Below are positions 48,483 through 56,907 of a DNA stretch of 64,000 nucleotides, one piece after another. The position numbers were made by a program, and so were the translations under genes. The notes under the pieces are model-generated. The model was not told the origin of the DNA, made no database searches, and worked only from the letters and a program-made list of their open reading frames with translations. The DNA lies in assembly GCF_025231485.1 (NCBI RefSeq), contig NZ_CP104003.1, forward strand, positions 2,480,001 through 2,544,000, in the 5' to 3' direction. The DNA is from Salinirubellus salinus. GTDB lineage: Archaea; Halobacteriota; Halobacteria; Halobacteriales; Haloarculaceae. Position 1 is the first letter of the stretch; every line of letters starts with the position of its first letter.

Positions 48483-49586
48483 TCACTCGTCCAGTCCGCT
48501 GACGAACACGGCCACCCACTCCGAGCGGTCACGCCGCCGCGTCACCCGCATCCCCTCCACCCACTTCACCCACTGGAACCCCCGGCGCTCCGGCGCGACC
48601 AGCCGGAGCGGGAAGCCGTGGCCGTGGCTGAGTCGCTCGTCGTCGACGTGCGTCGCGAGCGTCGCGTCCCGCGCTTCCTCGATGGGGAGCGACCAGCGGT
48701 AGCCCGTCACCGAGCGGAACTGGACCCACGCCGCGTCGTCACTCGCACCCGCCTCGTCCAGCAGGTCGCCCACCGAGAGGCCCTGCCAGTCGTGCTCGGA
48801 GAACCACCCGGAGGTGCAGTCGAGCAGGACGCGGTCCTCGTGGGCCGGGTCCACGTCGGCGTAGGAGAGCGAGCGCGGCGTCTCGACGGCCCCGCCAACG
48901 TCGAGCGTCCACTCGTCCGCGTCGACCGGGTCGGGGTCGTCGGCCACCCACGACGTGATGGGGAAGGCGTTGCCCGCGTCCGACCCGTCCTCGCGCGACC
49001 CGGTGAAGCGCCGCTCGGCGCCCGCGGTGTCGAGGACGCGGTTGGCGGACTGCTGGAGGCGCCACGCGGCCGCCGCGCCGACGAGGACGGTGCCGTACTG
49101 GAGCGCCGTCCGCCGGCCCTCGAGGTCCGAACGGGCGGGTGGGCGGTAGCGCCGCGAGAGGTGGTACAGCAGCAGGGGGACGACCACGAGGCCGAGGCCG
49201 ATGTGGAGGTTGAGGAGGCCCCACGGCCCGAGGTCCAGCGACCCACCGAACACCCACCAGACGCCGGTGCCGAGCGCGCCGAGCGTGGCCGTGGCGAGGA
49301 GGACCGAGAGCGCGGTGGTGGCGGTCCACGCCCGGCCGGTGACGCGGTAGCGGACCCGCCGGAGCTTGTAGAACAGGAACGCCGTGATGGCGAGGCCGGC
49401 GAGGCCGTGGACGACGAACAGCCAGCCGCGGTCGGCCGACCCGGAGACGAGGCTCACGAGGCCCGTCACCAGCACGAGGACGACGAGCGCGAACAGCGAC
49501 CAGTCGACGAGTCGCGGCCGTGGCTCCAATCGGCGAACCAGCGCCGCGACCCGTCGCCCGAGCGACGCCCCGGAACCGTCGGTCAC
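48483..49586 (-). CDS. Fusion of heme-b-type membrane domain and sulfite-oxidase-like molybdopterin domain
   Basis: A 367-residue protein. Residues ~27-145 contain four helices with candidate heme ligands His60 (FVVHGLAG), His128 (LNLHIGLG) and His142 (LLYHLSRRY). A further helix lies at ~162-178. Residues ~200-367 match the oxidoreductase molybdopterin domain of the sulfite oxidase/MsrP fold, with molybdenum-ligand Cys257 in RVLLDCTSGWFSEHDW and HGFPLRLVAPERRGFQWVKW. The arrangement combines in one chain what MsrP and MsrQ provide as two proteins, so electron transfer from the membrane to a Moco reductase is plausible. The substrate is unknown. Confidence 0.83.
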   Translation of the reverse strand: MTDGSGASLGRRVAALVRRLEPRPRLVDWSLFALVVLVLVTGLVSLVSGSADRGWLFVVHGLAGLAITAFLFYKLRRVRYRVTGRAWTATTALSVLLATATLGALGTGVWWVFGGSLDLGPWGLLNLHIGLGLVVVPLLLYHLSRRYRPPARSDLEGRRTALQYGTVLVGAAAAWRLQQSANRVLDTAGAERRFTGSREDGSDAGNAFPITSWVADDPDPVDADEWTLDVGGAVETPRSLSYADVDPAHEDRVLLDCTSGWFSEHDWQGLSVGDLLDEAGASDDAAWVQFRSVTGYRWSLPIEEARDATLATHVDDERLSHGHGFPLRLVAPERRGFQWVKWVEGMRVTRRRDRSEWVAVFVSGLDE

Positions 49587-49690
49587 GGTCGAACTACGGG
49601 CGCGGGCGGCATATCTCTCCGGGTCGAGGGTGTCCCGGGGCGCGGGCGAGTGGGGTGGAGTTACGGCGCTGCGCGTCGTGCCCTCCGACG

Positions 49691-50662
49691 ATGCTCGTCT
49701 CCCTCTCCGTCCGGGACGTGATGACCCGCGACGTGCTGACGGTCACGCCAGACACGGCCGTTGTGAACGTGGCCGAGCGACTCGCCGCCACCGACGCCGG
49801 GTCGCTCGTGGTCTGTGCCGAGTCCGAACCCATCGGCATCGTCACCCGGTCCGACCTCGTCGAGGTGCTCGCGGCCCGCGAGGACCCCGGCCGCACCCTC
49901 GTCGTCGACGTGATGAGCGTCGACCTCGTCACGGTCGGCCCGGACGAACCCATCGAGAACGCGGCCGAGCTGCTCGACGAACACGGTATCGGCCACCTCC
50001 CGGTCGTCGAGACGGACGACGAAGACGACGAGGGGAACGGCCACATCGTCGGCGTCGTCTCGACGACGGACCTCTCGCACTACCTCCCGTACCTCGGTCG
50101 CACCCGGCACGCGCTGGAGCGGCTCCGACGGACCCCCGGCGGCCCGGATACCGCCTACGGCGACCGGGACTGGCACTTCGAACACGAGGGAGTGGAGGAC
50201 GGACTCACCGTCGACGACCGCATCCACTTCAGGAAACGGCTCTCCGAGGGGGACGTCGCGGCGTTCGCCGACGCAACCGGCGACACCAACCGCGTCCACC
50301 TGGACGAGGCGTTCGCCGAGCAGACTCGCTTCGCCGGCCGCATCGCCCACGGCATCCTCACCGCGGGGCTCGTCTCGGCGGCGCTCGCGCGACTGCCCGG
50401 CCTGACCATCTACCTCTCGCAGGAACTCTCCTTCCTCGGGCCGGTCCGCATCGGCGAGACGGTCACCGCTGTCTGCCAGGTGCTCGAGGACCTCGGCGGC
50501 GGGAAGTTCCGCCTCTCGACGACCGTCTACGACGAGGACGGGGACGCGGTCATCGACGGGGAGGCGGTGGTGCTGGTGGACGAACTGCCAGCGGACGTGG
50601 ATGCGGAGGCGGACGTGGAGGTGGAGGTGGAGGCGGCCGACGAGCGCGAGGACGAGAACTGA
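49691..50662 (+). CDS. CBS-domain pair fused to MaoC-like hydratase
   Basis: A 323-residue fusion. Residues ~5-130 are two CBS motifs (VRDVMTRDVLTVTPDTAVVN and VVDVMSVDLVTVGPDEPIEN), which usually bind adenosine nucleotides. Residues ~175-300 are a MaoC/(R)-enoyl-CoA hydratase hotdog with catalytic Asp198 and His203 in FADATGDTNRVHLDEAFAEQ and FAGRIAHGILTAGLVSAALA. The combination implies an acyl-CoA hydratase whose activity or assembly responds to AMP, ATP or SAM. The C-terminus is an acidic tail (EADVEVEVEAADEREDEN). ATG 49691 gives the natural start; the upstream open frame is Arg-rich and antisense to the neighbour. Confidence 0.87.
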   Translation: MLVSLSVRDVMTRDVLTVTPDTAVVNVAERLAATDAGSLVVCAESEPIGIVTRSDLVEVLAAREDPGRTLVVDVMSVDLVTVGPDEPIENAAELLDEHGIGHLPVVETDDEDDEGNGHIVGVVSTTDLSHYLPYLGRTRHALERLRRTPGGPDTAYGDRDWHFEHEGVEDGLTVDDRIHFRKRLSEGDVAAFADATGDTNRVHLDEAFAEQTRFAGRIAHGILTAGLVSAALARLPGLTIYLSQELSFLGPVRIGETVTAVCQVLEDLGGGKFRLSTTVYDEDGDAVIDGEAVVLVDELPADVDAEADVEVEVEAADEREDEN

Positions 50663-50666
50663 GTCG

Positions 50667-50894
50667 TCACTCGGTGTCCGTCTCGGGCGACGGCATCGCG
50701 GCGTTCTCCGCGTCGGTACAGTTGCGCAGGCGCGCCAGCGAGGTCGGGTCGAACGTGTAGGGCGCCGCCATCGGGGCGATGCGCTGTTCCGCCGTGTCGG
50801 CCGGGGTCGCGGCCCAGCGGTCCTCACCGCCGCGGGCGGTGATGTCTGTGGTGGTCGGTGTACGGTCGGTCTGGGGTTGCGGATTGGTGCTCAT
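50667..50894 (-). CDS. Small acidic hypothetical protein
   Basis: A 75-residue Thr/Pro/Ala-rich protein with no hydrophobic helix, starting MSTNPQPQTDRTPTTTDI. A middle segment PYTFDPTSLARLRNC is the only one that looks structured. The amino-acid composition and ATG start suit a haloarchaeal gene, but I recognise no family. It is convergent with the CBS-MaoC gene (4 bases between stops). A TATA-like CGTTTATGATAG (minus strand, ~51006-51017) lies about 115 bases upstream of the start, so it may have a long leader that contains a palindrome at 50959-50970. Confidence 0.5.
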   Translation of the reverse strand: MSTNPQPQTDRTPTTTDITARGGEDRWAATPADTAEQRIAPMAAPYTFDPTSLARLRNCTDAENAAMPSPETDTE

Positions 50895-50958
50895 TGGGTT
50901 CGTGTTGGGGGGCGGTCGTCGCGCGAGTCGTCGCTGGTGGGTCGAGAAGAGGGGTCAG

Positions 50959-50970
50959 TGTACGCGTACA
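50959..50970. promoter_or_regulatory. 12-base palindrome in the leader of the 75-aa gene
   Basis: TGTACGCGTACA is a perfect palindrome between a TATA-like element (~51006-51017) and the start at 50894. It is a plausible operator half-site pair for a dimeric HTH regulator. No second copy was found in the window. Confidence 0.35.
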
Positions 50971-51061
50971 GCGACGGGCATGTACCTCTCACTACAGACC
51001 CATCTATCATAAACGTTCATGTTCCACACCACTGTTGCCGCCGGGAGCGTGGGCGGCCGTC

Positions 51062-52084
51062 TCAGACCGGCAGCGGCGCGTGCAGCACGATGGCGACCGC
51101 GAGCGCGATCCAGAGCACCTTCGCCGCCGTGTTCACGAGGATGACCTTGCTGCCGAACTCCGCGCCCCAGATGCCGTACTGGAACGGGATGGAGCGCTTG
51201 AACGTCGAGACGGCGAACGAGACGATGCCGCCGAGGAGCATCGTCGCCACCGCGGTCCGGGCGGTGAACACCCCGTCCTCCACCAGCGGTGCGATGACCA
51301 GCGCCCCGTTCGTCGTGTCGAGCGCGAAGACGGCGATGACCGGCACGGCCGCCGACGGCAGGCCCGTCAGGTCGGCCAGCGGGTCGCCGGCCGCGGTGAT
51401 TGCCGTCAGGTCGTAGTAGGTCGTCAGCACGGAGACGAGGGCGTAGACCACGAGCAGGCGCGGGACGATGTCGCGGGTCTTCGAGAACCCCGTGCGCGCC
51501 GCGGCCTCGAGTTTCCCGCGCGTGGTGGGCGGCGTGTCCGCGCCGGGGACGGGGTGGTCGCCCGCTCCCGAGCCGTCCGTCACGGCCTCGCCGGAGACAC
51601 TCTCACGGTCCGCGCGCGAGAGCAGGAGTGCCCCCGCCGCGATACCGGTCAGCGTGATGGCGAGGGCCACGAACGCGCGTGACCCGACGTAGAGCAGGCC
51701 GACCTGCAGGCCGAGGATCGGGATCAGCACCGGCGCGTAGAAGGTGAAGATGTGCTGGACGAAGCCGAAGAACGTGTTCACCGTCACGGCGACGAGCGTG
51801 GCTCGGTCCGAGAGCGCGCCGGACTCGCGGAACTCCGCGAGCATCCCGTAGCCGGCCGTGGTGGACGCGGTGGTGGTGAGGATGGCGGTCCCCACCTCGT
51901 CCGGCAGATTGGCGGGCCGGGTCAGGTACTTCGAGAGGCCGGCGACGTAGCGCACGAGACCGAACTGGACCAGCAGGTCCGCGAGGGACACCCCGACGGC
52001 GATGAGGACCGTGATGCGCGCCACCCGTGGGAGGACGGTCCCGACGAGGAGGTCGAACACGCCCGCGAGCGTCGGGTCGGCCAT
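51062..52084 (-). CDS. Nucleoside-recognition (GATE) domain membrane protein
   Basis: A 340-residue polytopic membrane protein of the SpoIIM/YjiH-like gate-domain family. About nine helices are visible in two homologous halves, with family motifs TTTASTTAGYGMLAEFRESG in the first half and VFALDTTNGALVIAPLVEDG in the second. A hydrophilic loop (~160-195) separates them. Family members include nucleoside or ferrous iron permease-like gates; the transported solute here is unknown. The divergent DUF4260 gene starts 133 bases away. Confidence 0.82.
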   Translation of the reverse strand: MADPTLAGVFDLLVGTVLPRVARITVLIAVGVSLADLLVQFGLVRYVAGLSKYLTRPANLPDEVGTAILTTTASTTAGYGMLAEFRESGALSDRATLVAVTVNTFFGFVQHIFTFYAPVLIPILGLQVGLLYVGSRAFVALAITLTGIAAGALLLSRADRESVSGEAVTDGSGAGDHPVPGADTPPTTRGKLEAAARTGFSKTRDIVPRLLVVYALVSVLTTYYDLTAITAAGDPLADLTGLPSAAVPVIAVFALDTTNGALVIAPLVEDGVFTARTAVATMLLGGIVSFAVSTFKRSIPFQYGIWGAEFGSKVILVNTAAKVLWIALAVAIVLHAPLPV

Positions 52085-52217
52085 CTGGCCGTGTTTGGCG
52101 CCCGTCCGACAAGTGGGTGTCTGTTCCGGCGCGTCCCCGACCCGGCGTGGCGCGTGCTACCTCGGACTGAAGGCGGGTTCTGCGAGCAGTTATCCCGGCT
52201 AGCGGCCACCAGCCCCC

Positions 52218-52640
52218 ATGGACGCGACACACGGGACCACCGACGCCGCGGCGTTCGAGGGAGACACGGGCGCCGAGCCACGCACGCCGACCGGCCCGGC
52301 CACCCTCCTGCGACTGGAGGGGGTCGCCGCGTTCGCGGCCGCGACGGCCGCCTACTACCTGCTCGGCGGGCCACTCTGGCTCTACCTCCTGCTCGCGCTC
52401 GCGCCCGACCTCTCGATGCTCGGCTACGTCGCCGGCCCGCGGGTCGGGAGCGCGGCGTACAACGCCGCACACACCTACGTCGCGCCGCTGGCGCTCGGCG
52501 CACTCGCGCTCTGGGTGGGGACCGACCTCCTCGTCCTCGCCGCCCTCGTCTGGGCCGCCCACGTCGGTGTCGACCGGGCGGTCGGTTACGGCCTGAAGTA
52601 CCCGACCGGCTTCGGCGACACCCACCTCGGGCGGGTCTGA
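52218..52640 (+). CDS. DUF4260 family membrane protein
   Basis: A 140-residue membrane protein. After an acidic N-terminal stretch (1-30) it has the DUF4260 pattern: LLRLEGVAAFAAATAAYYLL, LALAPDLSMLGYVAGPRVGS, AYNAAHTYVAPLALGALAL and the conserved C-terminus GYGLKYPTGFGDTHLGRV. Four helices are predicted. The family is found in diverse bacteria and archaea and lacks a known function. It is followed after 52 bases by a methyltransferase gene on the same strand. Confidence 0.9.
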   Translation: MDATHGTTDAAAFEGDTGAEPRTPTGPATLLRLEGVAAFAAATAAYYLLGGPLWLYLLLALAPDLSMLGYVAGPRVGSAAYNAAHTYVAPLALGALALWVGTDLLVLAALVWAAHVGVDRAVGYGLKYPTGFGDTHLGRV

Positions 52641-52692
52641 CCCCCGTCACCGCCACCCGAACGCCCATCCCCGTCGCACGCCTACCGGGGGC

Positions 52693-53292
52693 ATGGACCG
52701 GAACGCGGTGCGGGCGGCCTGGGACCGGGTGAGCGAGACGTACGCGGCCAACCGGAACCCCGACGGGAACGACGCGGCCCTGATCGACGAACTGCTGGCT
52801 GACCTGCCTGCCGACGCCCGCGTCCTCGACGTGGGCTGTGGCGACGGGATGCGGACGCTGGCGAACCTCCCGCCCGACGCCGTCGGCCTCGACCTCTCGC
52901 GTCGCGGGCTGGAACTCGCGAGCGGGAACGTCCCCAACCCGCTCGTGCAGGGCGACATGGTGCAGTTGCCGTTCGCGGACGACTCGTTCGACGGCATCAC
53001 GGCCTACCACGCCGTCTTCCACGTCGAGCGCGCCACGCACCCCGCCGTCTACCGGGAGTTCGCCCGCGTCCTGAAGCCGGGCGGGCGGGTGCTCACGACG
53101 GTCGGACAGGGTGCCTACCAGAGCACCCGGAAGGACTGGCTCCGCTCGGGTGAGTCGATGTTCTTCTCGACGCCCGGCCGGGACCGGACCGCCGCACAGC
53201 TCGAGGAGGCGGGGTTCGACGTGGTCGAAGCGCGCTCCGTCGACGACCCACTCGGCAGTAGCGCGCTGTTCTTCGTCGCGGAGAAGCGCTGA
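52693..53292 (+). CDS. Class I SAM-dependent methyltransferase
   Basis: A 199-residue methyltransferase with SAM motif I VLDVGCGDGMRTLANLPPDA (residues ~46-65), motif II region VGLDLSRRGLELA, and LPFADDSFDGITAYHAVFHV for motif IV. This pattern resembles methyltransferase type-11 proteins that methylate small molecules or quinones. Downstream motif KPGGRVLTTVGQGAYQSTRK is typical. The substrate is not evident. It may be co-transcribed with the DUF4260 gene 52 bases upstream. Confidence 0.9.
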   Translation: MDRNAVRAAWDRVSETYAANRNPDGNDAALIDELLADLPADARVLDVGCGDGMRTLANLPPDAVGLDLSRRGLELASGNVPNPLVQGDMVQLPFADDSFDGITAYHAVFHVERATHPAVYREFARVLKPGGRVLTTVGQGAYQSTRKDWLRSGESMFFSTPGRDRTAAQLEEAGFDVVEARSVDDPLGSSALFFVAEKR

Positions 53293-53306
53293 CGGCAGGG
53301 TGCGGC

Positions 53307-53501
53307 TCAGCCGTTCACGTCCGTCTCGCTGAACGCCTCGTCGACGGCCCCGTCCAGACCGTCCGCGACGGCGACCTCGTCGAGTGCCGGTTCCTCCACC
53401 ACGTCGTGTGACGGCGACTCTGCCTGCTCCTCGGTCACCGACTCCTCGCCGGTCACCTCGACGAACAGGTCCGAGAGCCGTCGCTCGCTGTCGGTGGACA
53501 T
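53307..53501 (-). CDS. 64-residue acidic protein, function unknown
   Basis: A highly acidic protein (about one third Asp/Glu) beginning MSTDSERRLSDLFVEVTGEE. A short amphipathic helix RRLSDLFVEV is predicted at the N-terminus, and the rest looks disordered. It lies 42 bases downstream of the beta-grasp gene on the same strand, so it is likely in the same operon, and 14 bases from the convergent methyltransferase stop. It could act as a partner of the beta-grasp protein, but that is speculation from position. Confidence 0.55.
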   Translation of the reverse strand: MSTDSERRLSDLFVEVTGEESVTEEQAESPSHDVVEEPALDEVAVADGLDGAVDEAFSETDVNG

Positions 53502-53543
53502 CGCGCCTGGACTTGGGCCCGGACGGCAAAAAGTGATACGCTC

Positions 53544-53945
53544 CTAACAGCAGTACATGAACGGGTAGACCAGCGCCACCCGGTCGCCCTCGGACAGTTC
53601 CGTGTCGAAGCCACCGAGGTGCTCGTTGAACTTCCCATTGACCAGCACCCGCGCGTAGGGGCGCGTCTGCTCGCCCTCGGGGTTCTTCCGCCACGTGCCG
53701 GGGAGGCTCTCGGGGCGTCGCACCCACCCGCGGGGGGTGGCATCGGCCTCCGTCTCGGCGACGAGCATCTCGGCGAGGCCGGGATGTTCCTCGAAGAACG
53801 CCTCGAGGAACTCGCGGAGCGTCGTCCCCTCGAAGGTGAACTCGAAGCGGTGCTCGCCCTCCAGTGCCCGGCGGACGTGGCCCGTCGCCTTCACGTCCAC
53901 CGTCGTGTTCGTCCGCGTCTCGGGGTCCGTCGCCTGCGTGCTCAT
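53544..53945 (-). CDS. MoaD/ThiS-like beta-grasp protein with Cys-Cys C-terminus
   Basis: A 133-residue protein with the ubiquitin-like beta-grasp pattern of sulfur carriers. The middle TTLREFLEAFFEEHPGLAEM is the alpha helix after the first hairpin, RVLVNGKFNEHLGGFDTELS the central strands, and EGDRVALVYPFMYCC the last strand. In MoaD, ThiS and archaeal SAMPs the chain ends in Gly-Gly, which is adenylated and thiocarboxylated; here the last two residues are Cys-Cys. It is also longer than usual because of an insertion with TRPY and Trp-rich loop (~75-100). This may be a metal-binding or redox version, not a conjugation tag. Start ATG 53945. Confidence 0.75.
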   Translation of the reverse strand: MSTQATDPETRTNTTVDVKATGHVRRALEGEHRFEFTFEGTTLREFLEAFFEEHPGLAEMLVAETEADATPRGWVRRPESLPGTWRKNPEGEQTRPYARVLVNGKFNEHLGGFDTELSEGDRVALVYPFMYCC

Positions 53946-54041
53946 GCGTGGACCGAGGGCGGCCGGACGGTTGGGCCTACCCCCGAACGTGTTCGGGTGG
54001 TCGGCGCCGGAGTTACGTGCCTCGGCGTCTCACGTCACCTC

Positions 54042-54668
54042 GTGCCACGCGCCCGTCTCACCGTCACGCTGCCGGACGTCGTCTGGGTCGGCCGCCTCTC
54101 GCGGGCCTACCCCGAGACGACGTTCCGCGTGCTCTCGGCGTTCACCACCGGCGAGGGCGGCGTCGGCGTCCTCGAGGTCGAGGGGGACGAGGCCGACCCG
54201 CGGGTCGTCGTCGAGGCCATCGAGGAGCAGGCCGACGTGACGGAGGTGACCCTGCTCCACGCCGAGGCCGGCCGGGCGCTCGTCCAGTTCGGTACCACCC
54301 AGCCGCAGCTGTTGCAGGCCGTGCAGGCCGCCGGCGCCCCCGTCGACCTCCCGGTCTGCATCGTCGACGGGGCCGCCGAACTGACCGTGACGGCGGCTCA
54401 CGACCGGCTGGCGGCGCTGGGCGAGCGACTCGACGCCTTCGGCCTCGCGTACCAGCTGGAGTCGCTGGACGGCGACCTGCACCGGACGGACCCGCTGACC
54501 GACGGCCAGCGCGACCTCCTCGCGACGGCGCTGGCGGCCGGCTACTACGACACGCCACGGAGCACGACGCTGACGGAGGTGGCCGGGGAGGTCGAGCGGG
54601 CGAAATCGACGGTCAGCGAGACGCTCCACCGCGCGGAGTCGGCGCTGGTGCGGTCGTACTTCGACTGA
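54042..54668 (+). CDS. Bat-type (HTH-10) transcriptional regulator
   Basis: A 208-residue haloarchaeal regulator. Residues ~5-145 form a Bat/GAF-like sensory domain with TFRVLSAFTTGEGGVGVLEV and EAGRALVQFGTTQPQLLQAV. Residues ~150-208 are the C-terminal HTH-10 domain: LTDGQRDLLATALAAGYYDT and LTEVAGEVERAKSTVSETLH. This class includes the bacterio-opsin activator and is abundant in Halobacteria. A GTG at 54042 is used as start because it gives a short N-terminus directly before the first strand (ARLTVTLPDVVW); earlier starts add low-complexity residues. Targets are unknown. Confidence 0.82.
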   Translation: MPRARLTVTLPDVVWVGRLSRAYPETTFRVLSAFTTGEGGVGVLEVEGDEADPRVVVEAIEEQADVTEVTLLHAEAGRALVQFGTTQPQLLQAVQAAGAPVDLPVCIVDGAAELTVTAAHDRLAALGERLDAFGLAYQLESLDGDLHRTDPLTDGQRDLLATALAAGYYDTPRSTTLTEVAGEVERAKSTVSETLHRAESALVRSYFD

Positions 54669-54675
54669 GCCACGC

Positions 54676-55758
54676 TCAGCGCTCGAACTTCAGCGCCGCG
54701 GCCTCCAGCCGCCCGAGTCGCACCGGTAGGCGCTCGTCCGGCGTCCACGGGACGAGGTCCTCGCGCGTCGTGAGCACGACGACCGACCGCCACGAGCCAC
54801 GGTCGAGCGAGCGGAAGGTGCCCTCGTAGAGCCGTCGGAGGCCACCCCCGTCCATCCGGTGGCCGTACGGCGGGTCGAACACGACGCGGTCGGCGTCGAC
54901 GGGGGTCTCGGTGGCGTCGGCCACGCGGGCGTCCACGCCGAGGCCGGCGGCCCGTGCGTTCGTCCGGGTCGCCGCCGCGCACTCGGGGTCGGTGTCGAGG
55001 GCGCACGTCCGCCCCACGATGGCGCGCTCGCGGTGGTCGGCCCGGACGCGGTCGAGGAGACCGTCGGGGAGGAACGTGAGGTCGGCGAGCGCGTACGCAC
55101 GGGTCGGGTCGACCGGTCGGCCGCGAGCGGCGAGCGCCGCCTCGACCGGGATCGTACCGGAGCCAGCCATCGGGTCGCAGAGCGTCTCGTGCGGGCGGTG
55201 GCCGGCGAACCGGACCAGCGCGGCGGCCGTCGTCGGCCTGACGGTCGCTCCGTGGTCGGCGGTCCGCCACGGCCGGTCGTGGAGGCTCGGCCCCGTGGCG
55301 TCGACGGCGAGCGTGAAGCGGTCCTCGCGGACCCACGCCCGCAGGGTCACGTCCGGGTCGTCGAGGTCCACCGGGAGCCGGTGGCCCGTCGCGTCGCGGT
55401 AGCCGTCGACGACGGCCTGCCCGACGGCGCTCGCCACGTCCGGACTGCCGAACGGGTGCTCGCCGTGCCGACTCGACCGGACGGCGAACGCCTGTCCGTC
55501 CCGGAGGTACCGGGTCCACTCGACGCCCGTGGCCGCCCGCTCGACGTCGGCGAGCGTGTCCACCGTCCCGTCGTGGAGCACCACGTTCGTCCGGTTGAGC
55601 GTCCGCGCGTACAGGTTCAGGCGGGCCAGTCCCGCCGGGTCCGTCTCGAAGCGGAGACGACCCCGGGCGGACCGCTCGCCGTCGCTCCCGACGAGGGCGG
55701 CCACCTCGTCGGCGGCGACGGGTTCGAGCCCGGGCGTGGTGGTGGCGAGGACGCGCAC
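54676..55758 (-). CDS. THUMP-domain RNA methyltransferase (Trm14/RlmL-like)
   Basis: A 360-residue SAM-dependent methyltransferase. An N-terminal ferredoxin-like/THUMP region (~1-150, TTTPGLEPVAADEVAALV) precedes a Rossmann domain with motif I ETLCDPMAGSGTIPVEAALA and motif IV RVVFDPPYGHRMDGG. DPPY fits N2-guanine methylation, as in archaeal Trm14 (m2G6 of tRNA) or RlmL (rRNA). It differs from TrmG10 in this window by the DPPYG motif and the domain spacing. The GTG at 55758 is used; an upstream extension to 55911 is Pro/Arg-rich. It is convergent with the Bat-type regulator (7 bases between stops). Confidence 0.87.
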   Translation of the reverse strand: MRVLATTTPGLEPVAADEVAALVGSDGERSARGRLRFETDPAGLARLNLYARTLNRTNVVLHDGTVDTLADVERAATGVEWTRYLRDGQAFAVRSSRHGEHPFGSPDVASAVGQAVVDGYRDATGHRLPVDLDDPDVTLRAWVREDRFTLAVDATGPSLHDRPWRTADHGATVRPTTAAALVRFAGHRPHETLCDPMAGSGTIPVEAALAARGRPVDPTRAYALADLTFLPDGLLDRVRADHRERAIVGRTCALDTDPECAAATRTNARAAGLGVDARVADATETPVDADRVVFDPPYGHRMDGGGLRRLYEGTFRSLDRGSWRSVVVLTTREDLVPWTPDERLPVRLGRLEAAALKFER

Positions 55759-56024
55759 AGCACCCGTCGGTTGCGCCCGGGCAAGTAGGTGGCGTGTGGG
55801 ACCGCCGACGCCCCGTTCCCGGTCGTGCCGTCTCCGGAGCGCTCGGTAGCGACCCGTACGCACCCGGAACGGCACGTCCCTCGGTCCCGGACGTTCCGGT
55901 GGAGGTAGCACGCAGGCGCCGTGCGCGGTATCTCCACCCGAAGAGAGGGGGAGAGACCGAGAACCGGCGGTAGCGGGCGTTAGGAACCGACTAAGCCGTC
56001 GACGGAGTGGCGCGAGATTCCTCG

Positions 56025-56699
56025 CTACTTCGTCCGGAACGCCCGGTCGCCCGCGTCACCCAGCCCGGGGACGATGTAGCCGTCGTCGTCGAGTCGCTCG
56101 TCGATGGCGACGGTCAACAGGTCGGCCTCGGGCACCTCCTCGTGCACGTGGACGAGGCCCGGTGGGGCGCTCACCGCGGAGAGACAGAGCAGTCGCTCGG
56201 GCGTGCCGTTCGAGAGCACCTCCTGCAGCACCGACACCATCGTCGACCCGGTGGCGAGCATCGGGTCCGCGACGATGACCGTCTCCTCGGGGCCGATGTC
56301 CGGTAGTTTCACGTAGTCGATGGAGATGGGGAACTCGCCGTCCTCGTCCATCCCGGCGCTCTCGTCGCGCGAGGCGGAGATGACCCCCTGTTTCGCGCGG
56401 GGGAACGCCTTGACCAGTCCCTCGACGAACGGCGTCGCCGCGCGGAGGACGTTGACGACGACGACGCGGTCGATGCCCTTCACCCGCTCGCCGGTCGTAT
56501 CGGCGAGCGGGGTCGTGATGGAGACGAACTCCGTGTCCATCATACCGTCGATGATCTCGTAGCCGCAGATGCGCCCCAGTTTCACCAGTCCCTTGCGGAA
56601 CTCCACCTGTTCGGTGTCGACCGAGCGCAGGTCCGAGAGCGTGTGTTTCGCGAGCGCGTGGGTGATGACGTGCGCGTCACCACGGTCCTCGATGGGCAT
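56025..56699 (-). CDS. upp: Uracil phosphoribosyltransferase
   Basis: A 224-residue salvage enzyme that makes UMP from uracil and PRPP. The PRPP-binding loop is [20 protein letters not shown]; the uracil-binding C-terminus contains [20 protein letters not shown], and [20 protein letters not shown] is the conserved central helix. The ATG at 56699 is preceded by TTTTATA (minus strand, 56723-56729) at a canonical distance, so the transcript is probably leaderless. The divergent AN1-CAP gene starts 208 bases away. A longer upstream frame is rejected. Confidence 0.96.
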   Translation of the reverse strand: MPIEDRGDAHVITHALAKHTLSDLRSVDTEQVEFRKGLVKLGRICGYEIIDGMMDTEFVSITTPLADTTGERVKGIDRVVVVNVLRAATPFVEGLVKAFPRAKQGVISASRDESAGMDEDGEFPISIDYVKLPDIGPEETVIVADPMLATGSTMVSVLQEVLSNGTPERLLCLSAVSAPPGLVHVHEEVPEADLLTVAIDERLDDDGYIVPGLGDAGDRAFRTK

Positions 56700-56722
56700 A
56701 CAGGGAGTGGTTCGGCTACCGG

Positions 56723-56729
56723 TATAAAA
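56723..56729 (-). promoter_or_regulatory. TATA box of upp
   Basis: TATAAAA on the plus strand, TTTTATA on the coding strand, 24-30 bases before the upp ATG at 56699. This is a textbook archaeal TATA position for a leaderless mRNA. Confidence 0.75.
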
Positions 56730-56907
56730 CGGGGCGCTAGACGGTGACATCGGTGCCGTGTCCGGAGGTGTGGACGGGGTCGTCGAGCGGACGGAGGCGT
56801 CTCTCGAAGCGAGCGAACCGGCGAGTCGCGCGTCCGCGTCCCGACGCCACACCGGACGACACCGGCGGCGGTCACCTTTTGTTCCCGAGAACCGTACTGT
56901 CTCGCGG

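Noticed and set aside
50667-50894. Toxin-antitoxin partner for the 75-residue acidic protein
   Set aside because: No adjacent small gene with toxin motifs on the same strand; the neighbour is a convergent enzyme.
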